From the NCBI GenBank assembly GCA_032164245.1, contig JAVMKO010000021.1, positions 13,956,285 to 14,020,284 of the forward strand: a DNA stretch of 64,000 nt, in the 5' to 3' direction. Both the position numbers and the translations under genes were made by a program. The notes below the pieces were generated by a model, which saw nothing but the letters and a program-made list of their open reading frames with translations, was not told the DNA's origin and did no database searches. Positions 56,076 through 64,000 of the stretch are shown in pieces. Each line of letters opens with the position of its first letter. Within the stretch, counting starts at the first letter, position 1. This stretch comes from Sternotherus odoratus. Lineage: Eukaryota; Chordata; Testudines; Kinosternidae.

Positions 56076-56800
56076 CTGGAAAACAAGCCCCACAGCAGAG
56101 GTGAGTTCACAGCGGCAGACCCCCAGGCCCACCATCAAATGGTGGAAATGGAGATTTTAGACTAAAAGGCGACTGTGGACTCAGGGTTACAGCTCGTGTG
56201 GACACGAAGGCTCATGCAATGCTCTTGGGAGCAGCCAAAGGAGACAGCAACTCAGGGACAGAGACTGTTCAGTGACCATGGATGCTCACAGCGTACTGAG
56301 CACGTCACAGGCAACAGATGCCAGCTCTGCCCTGCAGACTTTGGATGGAGTCCCACACTGTAATCGCCACTGGGTGCAACAGAAAGACTGGAACAGTGAC
56401 AGGAGTCATGACGAGAGAGGCTAAACCCAAGGGAAGCAGGCGGGAGGCGAAGGGTCACAGTGAGGTCAGAAGCTCACGTGGGGGCGACGCTACCTGTATG
56501 ATCTGGAATAGGACTATTTATAAGAACTGGACTGGGAGACGTAGCCGGCCAGCTGCTCACCCATAAATACTATAAGTGGCCTCCTGTTTTCCAGTTTTAA
56601 ATTCTGAACAGGTGAAACAAGGGACAGATACACACACAAACACATGCAGCTCCAGCCTCTCCTGGAGCACGTTCTCCCAGGGGTCAGACGCTCCCGGCAT
56701 CTCTCTCGCTCACATACAATAGCAGCTGCCCGGTATTTCAGAACAGGACTTGTTAAGCTGCATCTATTCTCTTGGTTTATTCCGAGGACTCTTCACTTAC
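56076..56800 (-). other. EPHA10: EPHA10 intron before last exon
   Basis: Phase 2 intron of 725 bp, GTAAGT at 56,800 to CAG at 56,076. Nothing else recognised inside. Confidence 0.85.
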
Positions 56801-56965
56801 TGGACCGTCATCCTTGCCACAGACTCCAGGTAGCAGTACCCTGCCGCGGTGAAGTTATCTTTGTACCTGCCCATCTCGATGGCTTCCAGCCACTCCCCCA
56901 CGGAGCTGAAAGACGGGAAGGCGGAGAACGTGCGTTCGGCCAGGGGGATGGATAGATTGTGAGGC
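56801..56965 (-). CDS. EPHA10: EPHA10 SAM domain exon
   Basis: 165 bp. Acceptor GGCAG at 56,966-56,970; the first G completes an Arg codon from the preceding exon. The product reads [19 protein letters not shown], then the SAM core [34 protein letters not shown], ending in CA of a split Gln codon at a GTAAGT donor. The W-L-E-A-I..Y-K-D-x-F and G-Y-x-x-L-E signature is the Eph SAM fold, used for homo- or hetero-oligomer contacts inside the cell. Residues about 1-12 are the kinase-SAM linker. Closest by memory to human EPHA10 ([20 protein letters not shown]). Confidence 0.92.
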
Positions 56966-57709
56966 CTGCCAACTCAAACAGCACACGAGCAGTTAGATCG
57001 CACCACAGGAAGGTTAGGGACGAATCTGGCAGCTACCGCTCCAGCAGGCTGGAAGTGGGCTTGGCCCATGCCAGTTTTCAGGGAACAATTGAGGGAAGGC
57101 ACATGGACATTTAACCTGGGCACTGGCCATATAAGGGAGGGGAGAACTGCGGGCTCCCTAATCCTCCGTGGGGAGCCGGGATCACAGAATGTTCTGTGGC
57201 TCCATCAGGCGCCGCACAGATGGGGGGAGGGCGGGAGGACAGACTCCTTGGGGACCCTCTGGAATCCTGCCCCCCCCCCCCTGCCCCCGCCCCGTGCAAT
57301 GAGGTCGTATTGGTTCTGCTGCGTCCAGGGCCCTGTGTTCCCAGAGGAGCGGGAGGGTAGTGCTGGGGCCAGTCTGGCTACACTGCAATTCAAAACCCTC
57401 GCTGGAGCCAGGACCTGGCAGGTCCATATTACTGGGGTCAGCACGCAGTGAACTCAGCTTCAACTGACCAGGAATCCCTCAGTCCAGCCCGATGCCATGG
57501 GGTTGGCTGGACTCAGAGAGCCCAGTCCAGCAGTGCCTGGCTGGGGATTACTGCAGTGATTTAGATGGAGTGGCTCTGGATCTACTTCAGCGTCGCTGAG
57601 TCCAGCCCTGGGTCACCCTGTGCGGTGTGGCCTAGGGGCTACACACAGAGGCCAACGCCCCGGCGTTCTAGAATGAACGAGAACGGTCGGCGGGGGAGCA
57701 GATTTTCAC
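56966..57709 (-). other. EPHA10: EPHA10 intron
   Basis: Phase 2 intron of 744 bp, GTGAAA at 57,709 to GCAG at 56,966. Contains long C-runs on the plus strand (57,271-57,291), so the transcript carries G-runs here. Confidence 0.85.
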
Positions 57710-57903
57710 CTGGTACAAGTGGAGGTGGCACATGTCAGCGGCTCTGGGTTTTGGAGCATCTTGCTCAGGATATTGTGGATGTGCGAGAACTTGGGCCTCT
57801 CGTTTCGCTCCTTCTGCCAACAATCCAGCATGAGCTGGTGAAGCGGGGGCTGGCAATTCATCGGGGGAGGCAGCCGGAACCCATCCTCGATGGCCTTTAT
57901 CAC
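57710..57903 (-). CDS. EPHA10: EPHA10 exon, end of pseudokinase domain
   Basis: 194 bp, the usual length of this Eph exon. Acceptor TTTCAG at 57,904; it starts in phase 0 with [17 protein letters not shown] and continues [10 protein letters not shown] (residues 21-30 of the exon), ERPKF (35-39) and [12 protein letters not shown], ending in AG of a split Arg. [14 protein letters not shown] and RPKF are the late C-lobe motifs (helices G-I) kept in all Ephs, including the structural Arg after the CW pair. The cysteine-bearing tail CATSTCT parallels a Cys-containing tail I recall for human EPHA10. Nothing in the exon is broken. Confidence 0.93.
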
Positions 57904-58019
57904 CTGAAATCCCACAGAAGAGAGCTGTACAAAGGAGTCACTCCAGAGCAGCAGAGCAGTGCCTGTCTGTCAGCGCTACCGGAGTACGACATTCGAGAGC
58001 GCAGAGCAAAATGACTCAG

Positions 58020-58370
58020 AGGAAACATTTTTCACCACAAATTGCCGATCTGGGTCAACTGAAACATGGGAATTCGTGTTGAAATTCTCAAATTGTTTGG
58101 TTTTGGTTGGAACTCCCCCCCCCCCCCCCCTGAGAAAATCAAAACGTTTGTTTTGAAAATGTTAAAACAAAGTGTATCGATTCAAAATTATTTCTTTGTT
58201 TCAAAATTTCTTTCAATGTCATAAAAATTTTAAAAGGGTAAAAAAAATGGAAAAGTAAATGAAAAGTTTTGTTGCAGGCTGAAGAGAACATCCTGCTTAA
58301 CCAGAAACAATTGTTTTTACATCGTTTGGGTTATTTGCATAGCTCTGCCCTGATAGGCCAAAAATCTGAC
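58020..58370. repeat. degraded A/T-rich dispersed repeat in EPHA10 intron
   Basis: A string of GTTTTGAAAATG, TTCAAAATT and TTTCAAAATTTC words beside GAAATTCTCAAATTGTTTGG. I recall similar 'aaaattttcaaa'-rich dispersed sequence from turtle genomes. Boundaries approximate; family unnamed. Confidence 0.4.
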
Positions 58371-58445
58371 AAATGTCCCCCTGCCTCCCTTTAACCCAAG
58401 ATGCAAATACACAGACACTCAAGTGACATGCATGGCTTGCGATTG

Positions 58446-58546
58446 GGGTGACCAGACAGCAAATGTAAAAAATCGGGACTGGGGAGTGGCGGTAATAGGA
58501 GCCTATATAAGAAAAAGATCCAAAAATCAGGACATCTGGTCACCCT
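58446..58546. mobile_element. Tc1/mariner-type MITE, copy 2 (intronic)
   Basis: About 101 bp: left GGGTGACCAGACAG, right reverse complement GACATCTGGTCACCCT, with inner AAAAAATCGGGACTG and GGAGCCTATATAAGAAAAAG shared with the copy at 45,548-45,681. The terminal TA is mutated on the right border. Confidence 0.7.
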
Positions 58547-58652
58547 GGTTGTGATTCCCGCTATCCCCGAACGCTCGGCATTGAAACATGGTCACGGCTC
58601 AAGTCCTGCTCTCTCCATGGGGTCAGAGTAAGGTGGCTGCAAAGCGACTCAC

Positions 58653-58802
58653 ATCCTGGTTGGACATGTCCCAGTAGGGTCTCTCCCCGTAAGACATCAC
58701 CTCCCACATCACGATGCCAAAGCTCCACACGTCACTGGCGGAACTGAAGCGATGGTACTGGATGGCTTCCGGGGCTGACCACAGCACCAGGCTCTTCCCA
58801 CT
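58653..58802 (-). CDS. EPHA10: EPHA10 exon, activation-segment end and helix F
   Basis: 150 bp, phase 0 at both ends, acceptor CTGGCCAG and donor GTGAGT. Reads [35 protein letters not shown]...[14 protein letters not shown]. The APE motif (residues 10-12 of the exon) and DVWSFG (24-29), which anchor the C-lobe, are intact, so the fold should be kept even though catalysis is lost elsewhere. Active Ephs usually have IRWTAPEAI here; the [10 protein letters not shown] variant is of the EPHA10 kind (from memory, human ALWAAPE). GERPYWDMS is a pan-Eph block. Confidence 0.94.
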
Positions 58803-61236
58803 CTGGCCAGGCAGAGGAAAGGAAGACGTGAGGGTCTCAGCAGCAGCAGGAGGAGGGGCGCGTTCCCACAGGCTCACTAACGTCTCCCATCAGCCTGCAT
58901 CCCCCCTGTGCCACAGAGCAGTTAGTGACCACGTGGGAGGGGAAAACTCTGCCCCGAATCCTTTAACAATGGAACAAGCACCAGTGCTAGTCCGCAGGGC
59001 CGGGCGAGTCCTGAGACATTAACGTGGGAGCACAGTCTCCTGACGGAGCTGGTGCCATTTTAACCATTAATATTGAATAGAAACCCGCGCAGGACCCAGC
59101 AAACCCGCCGCCACCCCCTCCCACCTCACCTCTCTTGTAACGAGCAAATGCCTCTGCAGAGCCCTCCTAGCTGCATGCAGGACAGCAGGTGCTGGGCTCC
59201 TCTTCGTTAATACTAATTAACTGCTAGGGACAGAGACGGACTCCGGCATCACACACCCTGCTTCTTAGAGAGAGGGGTACCTGGCACTTCCACAGGTCTC
59301 GCCAGCCTTTTCTCCACTGGCCCCAGTCTCTCGTTAGCGCTAACGAGGTTTCCATCCATGGCGTTTGGGACTTGGGAGTCTCAGCTATAGCTTCAAGCAG
59401 CATGCTTCCCCCTCCCCTGGCCTGACGCTCAGTCGGGCTGGGGGGACACGCTGAACACTGCCCCAGCATCAGACAAACCGAGGCCTTTAAACGCCAGGCT
59501 TGCCAAAGCTGGTGAGTGTCAGCAGCTCCCCACACAGGCCAGCAAGGCGGGAAGAGTCACAGCCTCAGTCCCCGGGGCCGGCTGAAGCCAGCGGGTCAGC
59601 AGCTGCGATTTCCTTGTGCTACCAAAATACTGCCTGGGAAGTGCGTGTTCTTTGGAGGGAAGAATCCATTCTCGTTTTTAAAGACGTGATGAGATAAGGG
59701 TGTTGGCTCCTGTCTGCTGGCATCAGATGAAACCATTTTTATTGCTTTTCAGTTAAAAATACTGTACATTGATTTCTTCCCTGGCAAGGGAAAGGCTCTA
59801 AATTGGACTGTGAGCAGATTAGCGAGAACAGCACTACACGGCCATGCTAAGCCATGCTCCTGGGGAAGTGGGTGTCGTTCCTCCGGACCGATTTGACTCC
59901 CTAGCGGAGTCTGCAGGACAGTTTCCCCCTCCAAGTGCCGCGTTCGGGGTGCGGGTGTGTTTCGGGGGGGAGGATGGAACGGGATCTCAAGCCCCATCTC
60001 TTTATGGCTCTCAGGGTGTGTTCAGGAAGCGTATTGACTGGGAAGGCTGAACAGGCACATGTGTGAATCAGACAGGTCTTAAATTCTTAATTGAAAGCCA
60101 TGAATTTCATTACAAGTGATAAAACGCACACAACTAACCCTCAGGCTGTGCGAGCTGCTTACAGCTCCCAGTGCATGCGCGCGCACACACACCAGCGATG
60201 AGTAAATTTGTGTTGCACTGATTCAGATTCATAGGTGGTTTACGCAGAAAGCCTTAGCATTTCACTTCCATTTACTTTAATCTCCCGCTGAAAAGAAAGC
60301 TGTTTACATGCAAATACTGGATTCATGTATCAGGAAGAGACCAGGCAACCCGAAAACATACCGCTTCTGCAGAGGTTTGCTGCATCTGGTATTAGCTAGA
60401 GCTGTGAAACTCAGCCGGCTTCAGATTTTGATCCCTACTCAACATTCAGATCAGGCCTGCAAACCTCTTGGGCGGTGCTGGGCCGAGTTTCAGGTTATCC
60501 TGTTGTGGCTTTGCATCGAAACCAGGAGAGATCCGGTTTTGCAAAGATTCACCATGAGAACGTGGCCCATGCTGTCCAAGGTTTGCTTTGGGAAACATTG
60601 GAACCAGATGCCAAAACTAAAGGAAACTTTCTCACAAACCTGTGAAGAGGAACCAGGCTGGTTTATGGCTACCGCTGTAACCTCAATGCTGGGAGAAGGA
60701 CATTAGATCCCTCTCTTGGGGCGGGACGGATCCCTACTAGGACAGAACTGTGCCCCTGTTCTGCCCTTGGCTCTGTCGTGGAAGGGTTTTTCAGCATCTC
60801 AGAGGGATCCGGAGGTGTTTTTTTCTCTATCAGGGTTTTGCAGGGAATGTGGTTCTGTCACCCGCCAGGTCCATAGAAGGGAGGCATCTCCATTCCTCCG
60901 TTTCCAGGACCTCCATGGTTCGGACTTTGTATGAGGAAATTCCTCCTGCCTCCTTTTAGCTATGTCAGAAAGTTTTGCTTCTCGAACTCTAAGCGGCACA
61001 TCAGTCCATTTCCGAGCACAAGAGATGGTCTAATAACCACATTTCCCAGGGAGCTCATCTTTGTATTCCTCAGGGACTGTCCCTGATATTCCATCTCATG
61101 CACCTTCAAACCCAACCCTGCCCTCTCCACTTCCCCCCTCTAGGGACCCCACAAAGTTCGGGAGTATCCAGCTCGGGCACAGCACAGGAGCTGCACTGAC
61201 GGCTGCCCCCGTCCTTGCTCGCCCCCCGCAGCTTAC
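58803..61236 (-). other. EPHA10: EPHA10 intron, 2.4 kb
   Basis: Phase 0 intron, GTAAGC at 61,236 to CAG at 58,803-58,805. Mostly unique-looking. The 132-codon plus frame at 60,308-60,706 is antisense to the gene and without features, so not called. Confidence 0.85.
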
Positions 61237-61440
61237 CATGGTGCTGAAGATGGTCTCCATTTTATCTTCCTGGGACTGTCTGAAGCCTGATATTTTGCAA
61301 ACCAGGTTGCTATTCACAAGGACTTTGTGGGCAGCAAGGCTTTTATGTATGTAACCCATCTCGGTCAGGTACTTCATGCCGGAGGCAATCCCGTGTAACA
61401 TACCAGTCAGCTGGGCGGCTGTGAACTGGCCCTCGTGCTT
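61237..61440 (-). CDS. EPHA10: EPHA10 exon with inactivated catalytic loop
   Basis: 204 bp, 68 codons, phase 0 at both ends; acceptor CCTTGCAG, donor GTAAGC. It encodes KHEGQFTAAQL then helix E, the catalytic loop and the start of the activation segment. The kinase HRD motif is HKS (exon residues 32-34), the following AARN is AAHK (36-39) and DFG is GFR (52-54), so the proton-acceptor Asp, the Asn and the metal-binding Asp are all gone. The activation-loop Tyr that active Ephs autophosphorylate reads Phe (65). Loss of HRD and DFG is the defining trait of EPHA10 and EPHB6; the surrounding AAHKVLVNSNLVCKISGF fits EPHA10 better. Confidence 0.94.
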
Positions 61441-61574
61441 CTGCAAGGCAGGAGAAGGGAAGGCTGCATTTCAGGGAGGTTCCGCTTGGGCTCAGTGCTG
61501 TTACACGTCAGTTAGGAAAATGGCAGCACCGCTAGCCAGCGTCCGAGGGGGACCCCACACCCAGGTTCACTCAC
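61441..61574 (-). other. EPHA10: EPHA10 intron, 134 bp
   Basis: Very short phase 0 intron, GTGAGT at 61,574 to TTGCAG at 61,441. Confidence 0.88.
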
Positions 61575-61636
61575 CCTGAGGAACGAATCCAGCACTCCGT
61601 TCCCCATGTACTCCATCACGGTCATCATGGTATTTC
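61575..61636 (-). CDS. EPHA10: EPHA10 62 bp kinase hinge exon
   Basis: First EPHA10 exon inside the window. Acceptor CCAG ends at 61,637; the opening GA completes a split Gly codon whose first base is in the previous exon. It encodes NTMMTVMEYMGNGVLDSFLR and ends at GTGAGT. In Ephs this is strand beta-5, the hinge (VMEYM) and helix D, matching MIVTEYMENGSLDSFLR of active relatives. The 62 bp length is typical of the equivalent Eph exon. The N-lobe exons with the glycine loop and the VAIK lysine are not in the window. Confidence 0.93.
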
Positions 61637-64000
61637 CTGGGCACACAGACAGAAAAGGAGAATTTAGCTAACCTTGTCTTTTATCGAGCACAGTTCTGCA
61701 CAGCTATAAATACATCTACCCAGCAAAGCCCCCAGATCCAAAGATGCCCAGCCCAGCCCTTTAAAGACTGTTTTCTGCTTGCTTTTCACATGAGAGATTT
61801 GGGTCTTGTCTGCTCTGTCTGTCGTGGGAATCTCTGTGCATAACTAGAGAGTCAGTCGGACAGCCACATTCAAAGGAAGAGAGCTGGGGAAGGGATTTCT
61901 ACTCACCCTTTAGAACAGGCTTTTAAACATCTCAAACTAAACTGCCTCATAAACAGTGGGGAGAAAATCTCTCTTGAAGATTCCTCAACCCCTCCTCCTG
62001 CCGCCAAAGTGGAGAACTCCCTGCACACCGGGCATGAAGCTGAAGGTTTTGGTCTTGTGAAAGAGGGGGCTGTACCGAGGGATGGTCTACATCTCTACGA
62101 TGGGGAGGGGGCTAATCTTCTCGGCTGGAGACTAACTAGAGCAGTCAGAGCAAGGGGGCCGGGGGGCTCAGATGACAAATGCAGAACAAACACAAACTTG
62201 GCTTGTCACAAAAAAAATGAACCCATGTGATAAAGAAGGTGAAGAGAAGAAAAGGGTCAATGGCTTAAAAACTGATGCTGGGAACCTGGGTAACAAGAAA
62301 GAGGACCATTCAGCACCTCGGAGCATTCAGCACCTTTGGCCCCTCCGTGCGCTTCCCCCAACGAGCCTGCCCGGGTGGGGTCCTGACGGAGCCCGTGGAT
62401 TCTGCACCCCAAATCCACAGTCAGATGTGACTCTCAGCCAGCCAGTAAAACAGAGGTTTATTAGATGACCTGTACCTGGTCTAACACAGACCATACAGCA
62501 AGTGTGACCCCTCAGCTGGATCCATTTTGGGGCCAGAGAGCTAGGCCAGCTTGCCTGGAGCTCCCTGCCTCTTCCCTGCCTGACTCCCGCTAGCTTCAGA
62601 CTCCAAAACCGATACTCACTCTCTCCAGCCCCTCCTCCCCCCTGGCTCAGCCAGGTCAGGTGACCTCCCTCCCCCACTTGGAGTCAGATTACAGCTTCAG
62701 GTATGGACACCTGCAGAGAGGGGAGAGGGTGTTGCCTGCTTGCTTACACTATCAGCCCCTATTCCTTCACCTAGACACGTAAGAAATGCATAGGGGAAAC
62801 TGAGGCACACACACAGTATTCCTACTCCGTCACACTATCGCTAGGAACACTTTGGGTAGCACCGTTGTGTTACTCAACATGAGTGAGGGTAGCTGGATTG
62901 GGCCCTGTGTTAAAACAGAAGCTGACCCCTCCCCCCACAGTGTTATAAATAGCACGGTTAACACACACGTGTTCATGTTTCTCCATATTTATATGGATCT
63001 CTCTTTAACTACACACACTCCCCCAGGGACAGACAGCAACCACACCACACACTCCTGTTTGCTGACAAAACCCTCATTTGCTTTTACGAAAAGAGCTGGG
63101 TTTTGCTGCTAGCCCAGTTTGACTCCCTGGCTTTATTAATCTAGCTGTAAAAATTCTATTAAACAACATCAGAACCATAAAATAATAAAACCCGGCACAA
63201 AGCAACGTTTGGCTTCCAGAGGGCGACTGTGCCGCGTCTCCACTGCCAGATAATCACATTGCTAACCAACTCTTCGAGCATATTACAGATCAGTTCAAAG
63301 ACGAGACTCCTGCATTAATGACCCAAACTCCGTGGTGGGTAATTAAGAAAAGCATCAGTATTCTTCCTGCTTTTCCACAGGCCAATCGCTTTCTATTGCT
63401 TTTAAATTACCAAGTAAATGAGGCCGCCTTGTTGCCACAAAAATCAGCTGAGGGAACATATGGCTTCGTTTGGCTGGGCACTAAGAACCGTGTAACGATG
63501 CTGGAATCGCTCTGTATCTATCGACCCGAGTAAGGGCCGTGCAATCGCGGAGCGGCTGTCTGTGCACATCTCCCTCCCACTGCCCGTCTTGCGCTGTTAT
63601 CAGCCCGTACGCGCGCTGAGGGACACAGGCACTTGGAATTGTGTCCTAACCTGAAGCACACAGGTCGTTACTGCCGGGTGTGGAGAGGCTGTTTTTACAG
63701 CCGTTCTGTATGTGTAACGCACATCTCTCTGGTCCGGAATAGCCCCACGTAGTGATTCCGCAGCCGGCAAACAGGCACCCGGGCTTTGGCCTCCATTGTT
63801 GCTCGGACGCAGGCTCCTGGGCTGTGGCTCTATTTTGTCCTTAGCATTTCCTATTGTTACTACCATTAGCTGTAGCCAAAGCACTGGCAGCCACTGGCAT
63901 GCTCACGCCCACGTCACGCAGGCCTACACTTGGCAGCAGCCAAGCGCTCCCAGCATGGCTACCACAGTGGCGACCAGCCGGTGCGAGTGTGATTGGAAAT
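61637..64000 (-). other. EPHA10: EPHA10 intron, continues past the window
   Basis: Intron upstream of the hinge exon. I looked for the HPN-I/LEGV block of the preceding kinase exon on the minus strand and did not find it, so the gene continues beyond 64,000. Apart from the LTR fragment at 62,316-62,834 the sequence is unique-looking. Confidence 0.75.
62316..62834 (-). mobile_element. partial LTR of the ERV-L-like family (intronic)
   Basis: Shares CCTCGGAGCATTCAGCACC, the AATCCACAGTCAGA-TGTGACTCTCAGCCAGCCAG block, the AAACAGAGGTTTATT polyadenylation box and the terminal GCATAGGGGAAACTGAGGCACACAC...CTACTCCGTCACA with the LTRs at 9.3-13.5 kb. It lacks the first 150 bp or so (TGTCACGGAGCG edge). 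It has the same transcriptional orientation as EPHA10. Confidence 0.85.

Larger units (their letters stand above)
57904..58652 (-). other. EPHA10: EPHA10 intron with repeats
   Basis: Phase 0 intron of 749 bp (GTGAGT at 58,652, CAG at 57,904). It contains a decayed AT-rich repeat (about 58,020-58,370), a run of 16 or so C at 58,109-58,130, and a MITE at 58,446-58,546. Confidence 0.85.

Noticed and set aside
61637..64000. Search for the EPHA10 kinase N-lobe exon (glycine loop, VAIK)
   Set aside because: No matching minus-strand peptide found; the exon must lie beyond the window.

Overview
This is vertebrate nuclear DNA, most likely from a hidden-necked (cryptodiran) turtle. The evidence is a tRNA-derived SINE at 23,480-23,673 with the A-box/B-box head of the tortoise Cry/Pol III SINE family, several CR1 LINE fragments of the turtle type, and short DNA elements I know from turtle genomes. 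Genes are sparse, introns are compact and C-runs are frequent, which suggests a GC-rich (micro)chromosome; that last point is inference.

The one gene I can name is at the right end on the minus strand: the last six coding exons of the ephrin-receptor pseudokinase EPHA10 (61,636 down to 55,961). They encode the kinase C-lobe, the SAM domain and the C-terminal tail. All visible intron borders are GT...AG, the reading phases match across every junction, and the 62/204/150/194 bp kinase exon sizes fit Eph genes. The catalytic HRD and DFG motifs are both destroyed, as expected for EPHA10. Earlier exons lie beyond 64,000. An AT-rich stretch with two AATAAA signals on the same strand at 50,676-50,740 may be the far end of a roughly 5.3 kb 3' UTR.

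The rest (1-50,600) is mostly intergenic and I found no other gene I can name. A candidate minus-strand exon of unknown identity lies at 443-613. The main landmark is a complete non-autonomous LTR retrotransposon at 9,968-13,462 on the minus strand. It has two apparently identical 772 bp LTRs, a primer-binding site matching the 3' end of tRNA-Leu (hence ERV-L-like), a polypurine tract and no gag or pol. It sits in the last bases of an older LTR of the same broad family (9,332-9,967). Diverged partial copies of the family lie at 46,590-46,812 and 62,316-62,834, the last in an EPHA10 intron.

Other landmarks are a 74 bp-period tandem array of partly palindromic units at 23,257-23,748 split by the Cry SINE, an uninterrupted (AC)65 microsatellite at 21,189-21,318, CR1 fragments near 31-33 kb, foldback and MITE-like elements (14.6, 30.4, 44.4, 45.6, 52.3 and 58.5 kb), MIR-like SINE remnants, and a compact GC-box/CCAAT/TATA cluster near 26.0 kb with no recognisable gene behind it.
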